A DNA stretch of 64,000 nt, taken from NCBI GenBank assembly GCA_902364645.1, contig CABJEP010000015.1, positions 1-64,000 on the forward strand, written 5' to 3'. The DNA comes from Coriobacteriaceae bacterium (GTDB lineage Bacteria; Actinomycetota; Coriobacteriia; Coriobacteriales; Coriobacteriaceae). Shown here piece by piece: positions 29,684 to 37,631 of the stretch. Positions within the stretch are counted from its first letter, which is position 1, and each line of letters opens with the position of its first letter. Both the position numbers and the translations under genes were made by a program. The notes under the pieces are model-generated. The model saw only the letters and a list, made by a program, of their open reading frames with translations. It ran no database searches and was not told where the DNA came from.

Positions 29684-31021
29684 TTAGGAGTTCGCCAGGT
29701 AGTGCTTGATCTCCCACTCGGTGATCGTAGACTCAAACTTATGCCACTCGTCGCGCTTCTTTTTGAGGAAGAAGCTGTGGATGTGCTCGCCGAGGGCATC
29801 CTTCATAAACTGCGAGTCCTCAAAGACGTCGAGCGCCTCTTTGAGCGAGCGCGGCAGCGGCGTGTAGCCGGCCTCGACCATCTGACGGTCGGTAAGCTTG
29901 AGCGTCTCGGCCGTGGCCTCGGGCGGGAGCTCCAGCTTGCGCTCGATGCCGTCCAGACCAGCCGCCAGCGTGACGGCGTTGACCAGGTACGGGTTGGCCA
30001 TGGGGTCGGGACTGCGCAGCTCGATGCGCGTGGACAGCGGCTTGCCGGGCTTGTAGACCGGGATGCGGACCATACTCGCGCGGTTGCGCAGGCCCCACGT
30101 GGCGTACTGCGGCACGGAGTCGCCACCCGTGGTGATGCGCTTGTACGAGTTGACCGTGGGGTTGGTGATGGCGCTGATCTCGCGCGCGTGCGCCAAGATG
30201 CCGGCCATGTAGTGCTTGGCGATTTCGGAGAGGTGGTACTTCTCGTCGTCCTCGCCCCAAAAGACGTTGTTGCCGTCGTGGTCGAACAGCGACTGATGCA
30301 AAAACATGGCGCTGCCGTCCTCGCCCGCCAACGGCTTGGGCATAAAGGAAGCGTGGCAACCGCTCTCGTAGGCCTGCTGCTTAATGATGAGCTTGGCCGT
30401 GGTGATGGCGTCGGACATGCTCAGGGCCTCGGCGTGGCGCAGGCTCATGCCGTGCTGCGAGCGACCGGCGGCGTGGAAGGTGTACTCCACGGGCACGGAC
30501 ATCTTCTCGAGCGTGAGGACCGTGTTGCGGCGCAGGTCGCGGGCGGCATCGCTCACCGAAAGATCGAAGTAGCCCACGTTGTCGAGCGGCTCGGGGGTGT
30601 GCTCGTCGGGGAAGTAGTAATACTCCAGCTCGGCACCCACGTTGAGCAGATAGCCAGCCTTCTCGGCCTTGCGGAACATGCGGCGCAGGGCATCGCGTGG
30701 GTCGCCGGCAAACGGCTTGCGATCGGGAGTGCACACGTCGCAGAACACGCGGGCGACGCCGTTGTGGCTCGGGCGCCACGGCAGGATTTGGAAGGTCGAA
30801 GCATCGGGGAATGCGAGCATGTCGGCTTCCTCGGGCGTGGCAAAGCCCTCGATAGCGGAGCCGTCAAAGCCAATACCCTCCTCAAAAGCGACCTCGAGGT
30901 CCTCGGGGCTAATGGCAAAGTTCTTGAGGCGGCCGAGAATGTCGACAAACCACAGACGCACAAAGCGGATGTCACGCTGCTCTACGGAGCGGAGTACGTA
31001 ATCGATGTTCTGCTGGTTCAT
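29684..31021 (-). CDS. Glutamine synthetase family protein with altered active site
   Basis: Encodes 445 residues, the length of class I-alpha enzymes, with the family signatures FDGSAIEGF (52-60), ELEYYYF (131-137), FMPKPLAGEDGS (226-237), NPTVNSYKR and RIELRS (332-337). Several residues that hold the two catalytic metals are replaced. The HHE...QHE motif reads FHA...QHG (Ala184 and Gly191), the first histidine of MHxH is Phe240, and the flap GYEAP reads GGDSVP. Glu131, Glu133, His242 and Glu334 remain. It may use a different nucleophile (amines), work poorly, or be a regulatory paralogue. It heads a two-gene unit with the GlnR-like regulator. Confidence 0.88.
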   Translation of the reverse strand: MNQQNIDYVLRSVEQRDIRFVRLWFVDILGRLKNFAISPEDLEVAFEEGIGFDGSAIEGFATPEEADMLAFPDASTFQILPWRPSHNGVARVFCDVCTPDRKPFAGDPRDALRRMFRKAEKAGYLLNVGAELEYYYFPDEHTPEPLDNVGYFDLSVSDAARDLRRNTVLTLEKMSVPVEYTFHAAGRSQHGMSLRHAEALSMSDAITTAKLIIKQQAYESGCHASFMPKPLAGEDGSAMFLHQSLFDHDGNNVFWGEDDEKYHLSEIAKHYMAGILAHAREISAITNPTVNSYKRITTGGDSVPQYATWGLRNRASMVRIPVYKPGKPLSTRIELRSPDPMANPYLVNAVTLAAGLDGIERKLELPPEATAETLKLTDRQMVEAGYTPLPRSLKEALDVFEDSQFMKDALGEHIHSFFLKKKRDEWHKFESTITEWEIKHYLANS

Positions 31022-31086
31022 GTCGCTCCCCTTTCTTTCGGGCGGGTTTCGACTGGTCTATATCGCAGATACTATCGCAGAAAAAT

Positions 31087-31102
31087 GTTTCCGCAGGGTT
31101 AA
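31087..31102 (-). promoter_or_regulatory. Candidate GlnR box upstream of the glutamine synthetase gene
   Basis: On the minus strand TTAAC-6 bases-GAAAC matches half of the actinobacterial GlnR consensus (gTnAC-n6-GaAAC), 65-80 bp before the start codon. The second half is not clear. It fits control by the regulator encoded in the same unit. Confidence 0.35.
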
Positions 31103-31155
31103 AGCGTATCAAGCGCTCAAAAAACGTGTGCGAACAGGCAGTTGCGAACGAGTAG

Positions 31156-32178
31156 TTAGCGCGAGGTCGAGGCGCGGTGTTCGATGTGGCCGGGGATCTC
31201 GATGCGCTTGGGGGCGAGCTTTGCGGCATCGCCCACCGTAGTGGTAACGATGTCGATACGCTCGGACAGGCGCTCGACTACGCGCTCGGCAATGGTAAGG
31301 GTGTCTTGCGCGGCCGTGGTCACACCGCCAAAGAGGACGTGGTTCCAGGGATAGTCGTCAAACGTTGCAATCTTGAGACCCGCCGGCAACGAGGGCCCCA
31401 GCTGGGCCAGCGCCTCGGTCAGACGCAGGAAAACCAAGCCGTTGACGGCAATGAGGCCGAGCTTTTTACCCGCATAGCCGCGGATGGTCTCGTCCAGGCG
31501 ACTGACACCCTCGACGCCACCATCGGCCAGGGTGACGACCTCACCCGCAAGGCCGCGTCGCGAAAGCTCGTCGGCAAAGGCCTCGGCACGCTCGCGACGC
31601 ACAGGGCTGTCATCGCTTGCCTCGGTGAGCAGGCACAGGCGCTCGCTGCCCGCGACAGCCAAGGCGTCTACCAGGCCGGCGACCAGCTCACGGTTGTTGG
31701 AGGTCACCAGATCGACACCGCCGGCGGCGACATCGCGGTCGAGCAGCACGACGGGCAGGCGCCCCACGGCCGCGGCGATTGCCTCGTCATTGCCGCCACA
31801 GGTGTTGACGACCAGGCCGTCCACGCCGGCATCGATAAGTCTGGTGAGCGACTCTGCTTCCTTGGCGGAATCATTGCCGCTAATGGCAGTCATAAGCGAG
31901 CAGCCGCGCGCGGCGGCACTGGCGGAAAGCCCTTCGAGCATGGCGCTGGAGAACGGGTTGGCGATGTCGGCCAGGATCACGCCGATGAGGTTGGTGCGCG
32001 AGCTGCGCAGATTGCGCGCGGCGGCACGCGGGCGATAGCCGGTGCGCTCGATGACTTCAGCGATGCGCGCACGAGTTTCCTCGGTCATCTGCCCGGGGCG
32101 GTTGTTGAGATAGCGCGAAACCGTGGCCGGGCTCACGCCCGCCTCGGCGGCAATGTCCTTGATTCTCATCTGCGCCAT
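31156..32178 (-). CDS. LacI family transcriptional regulator
   Basis: Encodes 340 residues. The helix-turn-helix and hinge (about 4-60, RIKDIAAEAGVSPATVSRYL and AAARNLRSSRTN) come before a periplasmic-binding-protein-like sugar domain (about 62-330, LIGVILADIANPFSSAMLEG). The YPWN-type segment (TFDDYPWNHVLFGGVTT) resembles regulators of ketogluconate and uronate genes. No sugar operon is next to it, so its targets are elsewhere. Either ATG (codon 1 or 4) could start it; GGGG lies seven bases before the first. Confidence 0.9.
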   Translation of the reverse strand: MAQMRIKDIAAEAGVSPATVSRYLNNRPGQMTEETRARIAEVIERTGYRPRAAARNLRSSRTNLIGVILADIANPFSSAMLEGLSASAAARGCSLMTAISGNDSAKEAESLTRLIDAGVDGLVVNTCGGNDEAIAAAVGRLPVVLLDRDVAAGGVDLVTSNNRELVAGLVDALAVAGSERLCLLTEASDDSPVRRERAEAFADELSRRGLAGEVVTLADGGVEGVSRLDETIRGYAGKKLGLIAVNGLVFLRLTEALAQLGPSLPAGLKIATFDDYPWNHVLFGGVTTAAQDTLTIAERVVERLSERIDIVTTTVGDAAKLAPKRIEIPGHIEHRASTSR

Positions 32179-32303
32179 AGCGCACCCCGTTTCCTAATTG
32201 TCGGCAGTCTGGGCCATGTTAGGCATTTTTTTAAAAATCTCGCTTGCAAAACGCTGTAGGTGAGCAGCATCGTTTTTGCGTCTCGAGCAGATGCGGTGAT
32301 GGG

Positions 32304-32996
32304 CTAGATATACGAGTCTTTGGACAGCTCGAAATAGTCGGGATGCAAGGCGATAACCGGGCCCTGCTCCTCGGGCATCAGGTGCAAGTGCGTCTCTGCC
32401 AGGTAGCTCGCCGTGTCGGTATCGCCCCTCTTAATGGCCTCGAGAATCCGACGATGTTGTCGACGAATCGGCTCCCAATCCAGATCCTGCGACACCATAC
32501 GCAACCAGTTGTATCGCTCAAAATGCGTGTTGACGCTCTTCATCCAATCCCACAGCATGTGACGACCGGCAATCTCAAAACACGTCTCATGAAACAGGTT
32601 ATCCAAGTCGAAAAAGCGACGCGTCTCGCTATGGTCGAGCGACTCGGACTCGGCAAGAATCTGCTCGAGCCGATGCTTTTGCTCGGACGTGGCAGCCGGA
32701 CAACATTTAATGAGTACGCTTCTTTCGAGTTTCTCGCGCAAGAAACAGGCATTCTCGGCGTGTTCCATGCTGATCTTAGAGACGTAGGTGCCGCTCTTGG
32801 GACGCGTTTCCACCAGCTCTTGCTCGCGCAGGCGCACAAAGGACTCGCGAATTGGCGTGCGCCCGATCCCCGTCTCCTTTTCCAGACCAATCGCCGAAAG
32901 GCGCGTGCCGGGCTTGAGCTCGGCATAGATAATCTTGGAGCGCAGTGCGTTGTATGCCTGATCTTGCAGGCTCTGATAATGCTGGTGTTGTTCCAT
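32304..32996 (-). CDS. GntR family transcriptional regulator (FadR subfamily, FCD domain)
   Basis: Encodes 230 residues. The winged helix (about 10-75) has RTPIRESFVRLREQELVETRPKSG, typical of GntR proteins. The all-helical C-terminal FCD domain (about 85-215) carries the metal-binding pattern Asp...His (FDLDNLFHETCF), His and His (ETHLHLM) for a carboxylate ligand. The start ATG with GAGGG four bases upstream was chosen over a GTG-side extension. It is monocistronic; its upstream region holds a family C repeat and a 14-bp tandem repeat that could carry control sites. Confidence 0.88.
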   Translation of the reverse strand: MEQHQHYQSLQDQAYNALRSKIIYAELKPGTRLSAIGLEKETGIGRTPIRESFVRLREQELVETRPKSGTYVSKISMEHAENACFLREKLERSVLIKCCPAATSEQKHRLEQILAESESLDHSETRRFFDLDNLFHETCFEIAGRHMLWDWMKSVNTHFERYNWLRMVSQDLDWEPIRRQHRRILEAIKRGDTDTASYLAETHLHLMPEEQGPVIALHPDYFELSKDSYI

Positions 32997-33129
32997 AAAG
33001 CCCTCGGATGAAGCCCACGGTTTGTCGAATTCCACCACGTAATACTATCGCATCGACACGCCCCGGCTCCCAATCAGTCTTTTTGGGACGGGGCTCTTTT
33101 AGCTACCCTGGCTCGCAGATCGGCCCCTT

Positions 33130-33288
33130 GCCACAAAAGTGGCCCATCTACTACGTTAACACGGATAGCCTCGACCATACCGAAAACCGTGAAAACAAAA
33201 CCGCAGGTAGACAGCTTGTCAATTATCGAAAAAGCCGACTATGGTTGACCCCTGCGGCTTAAACGTAGTAGATAGGCCCTTTTCGTGA
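33130..33288. repeat. Large palindromic element family C, copy 3
   Basis: Outer arms (33130-33159 and 33259-33288) share GGCCCATCTACTACGTT with copy 1, and the interior core (AAAACCGCAGGTAGACAGC at 33197) is shared with both other copies. It lies between the gntR start and the upstream gene's terminator. Confidence 0.9.
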
Positions 33289-33352
33289 CGCAGCACTACC
33301 GCACCCCAAATTGGCACCCCGAGCCTGTTATAAGTTGCTGTGAAATACGGAC

Positions 33353-33394
33353 GGTTGATAATCAAGGGTTGATAATCAAGGGTTGATAATCAAG
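33353..33394. repeat. Three perfect 14-bp tandem repeats
   Basis: GGTTGATAATCAAG is repeated three times without a mismatch. Each unit contains the dyad TTGATAATCAA, so the array offers three evenly spaced binding sites. It is followed by an AT-rich stretch with CTATACTTTGCT twice, 360 bp upstream of gntR. Confidence 0.95.
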
Positions 33395-33493
33395 GCGCGC
33401 TATATGGCTTGCCATATTTCACTATACTTTGCTGTACGTCGCTATACTTTGCTATAACTTGACAATAATCGGCCCGTTACCATCCGGGATATA

Positions 33494-33527
33494 ACGGACC
33501 CCAAGCCAACGCTGGCTTGGGGTCCGT
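33494..33527. terminator. Terminator of the AlbA_2 regulator gene
   Basis: A 15-bp perfect stem (ACGGACCCCAAGCCA with its complement) closes a 4-base loop, 22 bp past the stop codon of the minus-strand gene. T runs are poor on both sides. Confidence 0.8.
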
Positions 33528-33549
33528 CTTGTACCATGGCTCTTTTGGA

Positions 33550-34803
33550 CTATGAGCGCTCGTATTTCGTGGCCCGCCCGGTTCCCTGCCTTACGATTGC
33601 ATTCCGTTCAAGCAGAGATTCGAGTGCCGCCAACGTCCGCATGCGGCTCAGCCCCGTCTGTTTTTCAATCTCGCTTCGCGACATAATTCGCCCGCCCGAC
33701 AAGGCATTGAGAACCTGGATCTCTTCCTCGGACCCTTCAAAGGCATCGGTAGCGGGCAATGTGACGGCCACCATGCCGCCGCGAACATCAAAAATTGGTT
33801 GATTGATCGAATCGCGATAGGCACGTCTAATGCGCGCGATTCCCGTGCCAAATTTCTCGATGTAATCCAGCTTTAAAAAGACCTCGGCGACAATTGGGTT
33901 TCTGAGCACGGATATCTGCCCATACAGGTATTGTTCCGTCGTCAAACCGGCGGGCAGTGATCCGGGCGAAGTCACAACAACACGATCGTCGTACAAGGCA
34001 ATTTGAACATTCGCTCGAACGTCCCACGTCCGATGCACCAAAGCGTTTGCAACAGCTTCGCGGAATGCCTCAAGAGAAATTCGATCGGTTTGGACGCGCT
34101 CCATCCCTTCGATACGCTCAAAACGGTAGTAGCGTGCAAACATAGCCACCGCCCTGTCCACCTGCTCAATTGCGGATACATTTGTCGCCGTCTCACGGTC
34201 CAAGATCACATCCTCGGTATCGCCAAAACGGACGCAGTCGATGCCCGGAAAATCATTCTTATCCGCCAAAATCGCCGCAGCGTTGGTATAGCCATCTTTG
34301 CCGAGCAAGCGAAGCGTGCGCATAATATCCGGCGTTAGCTCGGAAATGCCGAGATGTTCAACACACTTATGCTCGAGCGTGTGAAAACTCAAGTCCTGGC
34401 GAGCCGACGTGAGCGCGTCGAACGTTACGTTGCTGCCTTCGAGCGTCAGCCTGCCATACTCAAACCGGTCGACCTCCACCGTTGCCGAATCGTTTCGCCT
34501 GTAGGCCTTTCCCTTGCTTCGATAGGGTTTGTCCTGGCCCTCATAAACCGTAAGGATTACGGTCCCGTGTTTCTCATCGCGCTCGAGCGTGTAACGGGGA
34601 GCGGGATCCAAGCTGTCATTAATCATGTTCTCGATGCGGAGACACTCTGCGACCGGATCTGCAAGGCCGACAGCCACGCCCTCGTCATCAACGCCAAACT
34701 CAATCTTGCCCGTCCCGTAGTTTGCATAGGCGCTCACCGTTTTAAGAAACGTCGGCGTAACGCTTTCCTTGTATTCGACTGTAGGGTTCTCTCTAACAAC
34801 CAT
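33550..34803 (-). CDS. ATP-binding AlbA_2/Schlafen-type regulator
   Basis: Encodes 417 residues. An AlbA_2 domain (about 5-115, PTVEYKESVTPTFLKTVSAYANYGTGKIEFGVDD as the E-x-K...AN-x-G-G signature) is followed by a region ending in a GHKL-like ATPase fold (about 250-340, REAVANALVHRTWD; TSPGSLPAG; FGTGIARIRRAY) and a C-terminal winged helix (about 355-417, SRSEIEKQTGLSRMRTL). These one-component proteins are thought to be transcriptional regulators. The start ATG, with GAGAGGG eight bases upstream, lies 43 bp from a 20-bp perfect inverted repeat, a likely autoregulatory operator. No other gene is in its unit. Confidence 0.82.
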   Translation of the reverse strand: MVVRENPTVEYKESVTPTFLKTVSAYANYGTGKIEFGVDDEGVAVGLADPVAECLRIENMINDSLDPAPRYTLERDEKHGTVILTVYEGQDKPYRSKGKAYRRNDSATVEVDRFEYGRLTLEGSNVTFDALTSARQDLSFHTLEHKCVEHLGISELTPDIMRTLRLLGKDGYTNAAAILADKNDFPGIDCVRFGDTEDVILDRETATNVSAIEQVDRAVAMFARYYRFERIEGMERVQTDRISLEAFREAVANALVHRTWDVRANVQIALYDDRVVVTSPGSLPAGLTTEQYLYGQISVLRNPIVAEVFLKLDYIEKFGTGIARIRRAYRDSINQPIFDVRGGMVAVTLPATDAFEGSEEEIQVLNALSGGRIMSRSEIEKQTGLSRMRTLAALESLLERNAIVRQGTGRATKYERS

Positions 34804-34845
34804 ATGCACAACCCTCTCGTTTCGTACCATTCATAACCGTATTAT

Positions 34846-34900
34846 AAGACGAAAACCGTTTGCGTACTGATTTATCAAAGACGCAAACGGTTTTCGTCTT
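34846..34900. promoter_or_regulatory. 20-bp perfect inverted repeat upstream of the AlbA_2 regulator
   Basis: Positions 34846-34865 and 34881-34900 are exact inverted copies (AAGACGAAAACCGTTTGCGT and complement) separated by 15 bp. Further TTTGCGTAC, AGACGCA and GTTTTCGTCT fragments follow to 34966. The position just before the start codon suggests an operator cluster. Confidence 0.7.
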
Positions 34901-34998
34901 TATTTGCGTACGGAATTAAGACGCATAATTTCGCTTTCGTATGGCTCAATACCGGACACAGACTGTTTTCGTCTGTCAATACGCCTGCAATCCAAACG

Positions 34999-35034
34999 AA
35001 AAGAGCCCCGAGCTCGTATGAACTCGGGGCTCTT
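34999..35034. terminator. Terminator of the flavin reductase gene
   Basis: AAAGAGCCCCGAG pairs with CTCGGGGCTCTTT around a 10-base loop; the minus strand then reads TCGTTT. It lies about 140 bp past the stop of the minus-strand reductase gene and may also work in the other direction. Confidence 0.8.
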
Positions 35035-35121
35035 TGTGCCGCACATCTATGAGAGGAGAAATTCGATGCGTACGGGCGCTACTCCATGAAGCCGCAATGG
35101 TGCAATGGGGCCAGATTTACA

Positions 35122-35138
35122 TGCACCAAGTTGGTGCA
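35122..35138. other. 17-bp perfect dyad
   Basis: TGCACCAAGTTGGTGCA is a perfect odd-centred palindrome, with TTAC and GTAA further out. It lies between the reductase stop codon and its terminator, so it is either an RNA hairpin in the transcript tail or a stray protein-binding site. Confidence 0.5.
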
Positions 35139-35170
35139 AAGTAACCTGCCCCCACGCAACAAGGGGTTGA

Positions 35171-37120
35171 CTAGAGCTCGCAGGCAACCTTGTAGCCATC
35201 GCCGATGGCATCGCGGATGTTGCCGCACTTGTTGGCATCGCCCAGCACGTGGGTGGCAACACCGGCAGCGGCAAGGTCGTCGGCCAACTTGGTATTGGGA
35301 CGATAGCCCATGGCGAGCACCAGCGTATCGGCATCGGCGATGGTATGGGCCTCGCCATCCTTCTCGTAGCTGATGGCATCCTCGGTGATCTCGGTCACCT
35401 TGGCCTCGGTCAGCACGTGGACGCCCTTGGAGAGCATGCGCGTGATGAGCACCGCGCGACCGGCACCACCCTCGTTGGCGGCGAGCGTCTTGGTCATCTC
35501 GATAACGGTGACGTCGCGATTGGCCGGCGACAGATCGTTGACCAGTGGGGCCAGGTAGTCGGCCGTCTCGCAACCGACGGTGCCGCCGCCCACGATGACA
35601 ATCTTCTTGCCCGGGAAAGCCTTGCCACCCAGCAGGTCGTCGGCCGTCATGACCTGCTTAAATCCCTGCATGAAGGCCGGGGCGATGGGCTCGGCGCCAT
35701 AAGCCAGGACAACCTCGTAGCCCGCGTAGTCACGCTGAATGTCCTCGGCCGAAAGCTCGGTACCAAAGACGCACTTCACGCCCGCCTTAGCAAGACGGCG
35801 ATACTGGTACTTGATCACGCGGGTGAGTTCCTGCTTTGCCGGCGGAACGGCCGCGATGCGCATCTCGCCGCCCGGTTCGTCCTGTTTATCCACGAGCACC
35901 ACATTGTGACCGCGCTTGGCGGCAATGTAGGCTGCCTCCATGCCCGCAGGACCAGCGCCCACAACCAGTACGTTCTTGGCCTCGGCGGCAGGCTCGTAGC
36001 CGGCCTCATCGCGCTCCACGTCCGGGTTGACGGTGCAGGAGATGCGCTTGCCAAACATAATGCCGTTCAGGCAGCGCAGACAGCCAATGCAGGGGCGGAT
36101 GTCGTCGGCGTTGCCGGCAGCGGCTTTGTTGCAGAACTCGGCATCACACAGATTGGCGCGACCCATCATGCAGATATCGGCAGCACCGTCCTCGATCAGC
36201 TCCTCGGCGATCCAAGCCTCGTTGATACGTCCGACGGTGGCGACGGGAATGTTGACGTGCTTTTTGATCTCGCGCGAGCAGGCGGCGTGCGAGGCCTGCT
36301 GCGTGCCGGCGGCGGGAATCGCAGAGCCGCGCTTGATGGTGGTGCCGCCCGACACGTGAATCATGTCGACGCCGGCCTTCTCCAGGCGACGCGAGACGTA
36401 GATCATGTCGTTGAGGGTCAGGCCACCATCGGTGTACTCGTCACCCGAGATGCGGACGTCGATGATAAAGTCCTTGCCGCAGCGCTCGCGAATCTCGGCG
36501 ATGACCTCGAGCAAAAAGCGCATGCGGGCGTCGAGCGAGCCGCCGTACTCGTCGGTGCGCTTGTTGTAGAGCGGGGTCAAAAAGCCGCCGAGCATGCCGT
36601 GGGCGTGCGCCGCGTGGACCTCGACGCCATCGACGCCAGCCTTTTGCATACGCACGGCGGCGTCGCCAAACTGGTGCGTGAGCTCGTGGATCTCGTCGAC
36701 CGTGATGGGGCGCGGTGCCTCGCGGGCGTAAGACGGGCCCACAAAGGACGGAGCGATCAGGCGAGGCGTGCCCGGAATGTTAAAGGCCATGTAGGCGGGG
36801 TGGAAGAGCTGCGGCATGATCTTGCAGCCGTACTCGTGGACGGCCGCGGCGAGCTTTTCCCAGCCGGGGATAAACGTGTCGTCGTAGCAGCACATGTCAC
36901 CCGGCAGATAGGTATAGGTGGGCTCGACCGTCACGACCTCGGTGATGATGAGGCCCACGCCGCCCTTGGCGCGGGCACGGTAATGATCGACCAAGTCGTC
37001 GGTCACATAGCCATGATCGGCCAGGTTGGTAGATACCGGCGGCATAAAGACGCGGTTCTTGACCTCGGTTGTACCGACCTTGATCGGGCTAAAGAGCATC
37101 GGATAGGCGGAGGACTCCAT
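35171..37120 (-). CDS. Old-Yellow-Enzyme type NADH:flavin oxidoreductase with FeS and FAD domains
   Basis: Encodes 649 residues in the layout of 2,4-dienoyl-CoA reductase and the BaiCD/BaiH enzymes. The FMN-binding barrel (about 1-345) has FSPIKVGTTEVKNRVFMPP and the HAAHAHGMLGGFLTP loop. A 4Fe-4S motif CIGCLRCLNGIMF...SC (about 347-366) follows. The C-terminal FAD and NAD(P) Rossmann part has VVGAGPAGMEAAYIA and VIVGGGTVGCETADYLA. It moves hydride to an activated double bond in the cytosol of anaerobes; bile acids, flavonoids or enoates are possible substrates but none is indicated here. The start ATG has AAAGGAA upstream. The gene is monocistronic. Confidence 0.9.
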   Translation of the reverse strand: MESSAYPMLFSPIKVGTTEVKNRVFMPPVSTNLADHGYVTDDLVDHYRARAKGGVGLIITEVVTVEPTYTYLPGDMCCYDDTFIPGWEKLAAAVHEYGCKIMPQLFHPAYMAFNIPGTPRLIAPSFVGPSYAREAPRPITVDEIHELTHQFGDAAVRMQKAGVDGVEVHAAHAHGMLGGFLTPLYNKRTDEYGGSLDARMRFLLEVIAEIRERCGKDFIIDVRISGDEYTDGGLTLNDMIYVSRRLEKAGVDMIHVSGGTTIKRGSAIPAAGTQQASHAACSREIKKHVNIPVATVGRINEAWIAEELIEDGAADICMMGRANLCDAEFCNKAAAGNADDIRPCIGCLRCLNGIMFGKRISCTVNPDVERDEAGYEPAAEAKNVLVVGAGPAGMEAAYIAAKRGHNVVLVDKQDEPGGEMRIAAVPPAKQELTRVIKYQYRRLAKAGVKCVFGTELSAEDIQRDYAGYEVVLAYGAEPIAPAFMQGFKQVMTADDLLGGKAFPGKKIVIVGGGTVGCETADYLAPLVNDLSPANRDVTVIEMTKTLAANEGGAGRAVLITRMLSKGVHVLTEAKVTEITEDAISYEKDGEAHTIADADTLVLAMGYRPNTKLADDLAAAGVATHVLGDANKCGNIRDAIGDGYKVACEL

Positions 37121-37255
37121 ACAGGGTTCCTTTCGTTTGAGCCGCTCGGCGGCAGTTGCTAACGTACCTATCGTAGCAGTAACTGCGCAGCACCCGACAG
37201 ATCGCAGATTGCACGGCACTCGTCAAAAGGAGAAACAGAGACGTCCCCGTTCACC

Positions 37256-37456
37256 TTATTTGATACCGCGGCCCAAGTCTTCGGCGATTTTGTCTACGCC
37301 CTTAAGTGCGGCGCAGGTCTTTTTGTTGGAGCAATGTCCTGTGCAAACGCCACCTTGAGCGCAGTCGGCGCAGGTGCCCTTGCGATAAATGCGCACGCAC
37401 ACGGCGACAAACGCAATGCCGATAACAGCCAGTACAACAATATCGATAGGTGCCAT
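37256..37456 (-). CDS. FeoB-associated cysteine-rich membrane protein
   Basis: Encodes 66 residues: one N-terminal membrane helix (APIDIVVLAVIGIAFVAVCVRIY) and a cytosolic tail with six cysteines (CADCAQGGVCTGHCSNKKTC). Short proteins of this kind commonly follow feoB and may receive imported ferrous iron. It lies 175 bp behind feoB on the same strand, beyond a terminator, so part of its transcription is independent or depends on read-through. The role is inferred from family and neighbourhood. Confidence 0.85.
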   Translation of the reverse strand: MAPIDIVVLAVIGIAFVAVCVRIYRKGTCADCAQGGVCTGHCSNKKTCAALKGVDKIAEDLGRGIK

Positions 37457-37502
37457 AGCAAGCCTCCTCTAGTTAACCACCACTTACTTTACCCCATTCT
37501 CC

Positions 37503-37545
37503 ACCTGCCAAAAAGGGACAGGTATATTTTGGTCGGTTTTATCTG
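37503..37545. repeat. Dispersed repeat family D, copy 2
   Basis: Inverted copy of 12549-12591 with two mismatches in 43 bp. It lies between feoB and the cysteine-rich protein gene and includes the small imperfect hairpin ACCTGCC...GGACAGGT. Confidence 0.85.
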
Positions 37546-37570
37546 CGGAAACGCCACATCTCCCTCACCA

Positions 37571-37602
37571 AAAAGCCCGAGTGTCGCTGGGACACCCGGG
37601 CT
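37571..37602 (-). terminator. Terminator of feoB
   Basis: AGCCCGAGTGTC (37574-37585) pairs with GACACCCGGGCT (37591-37602) with one mismatch, followed by five T residues on the minus strand. Confidence 0.88.
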
Positions 37603-37631
37603 CATGGAAAGGGGTTAATCCTTATTCGGAC

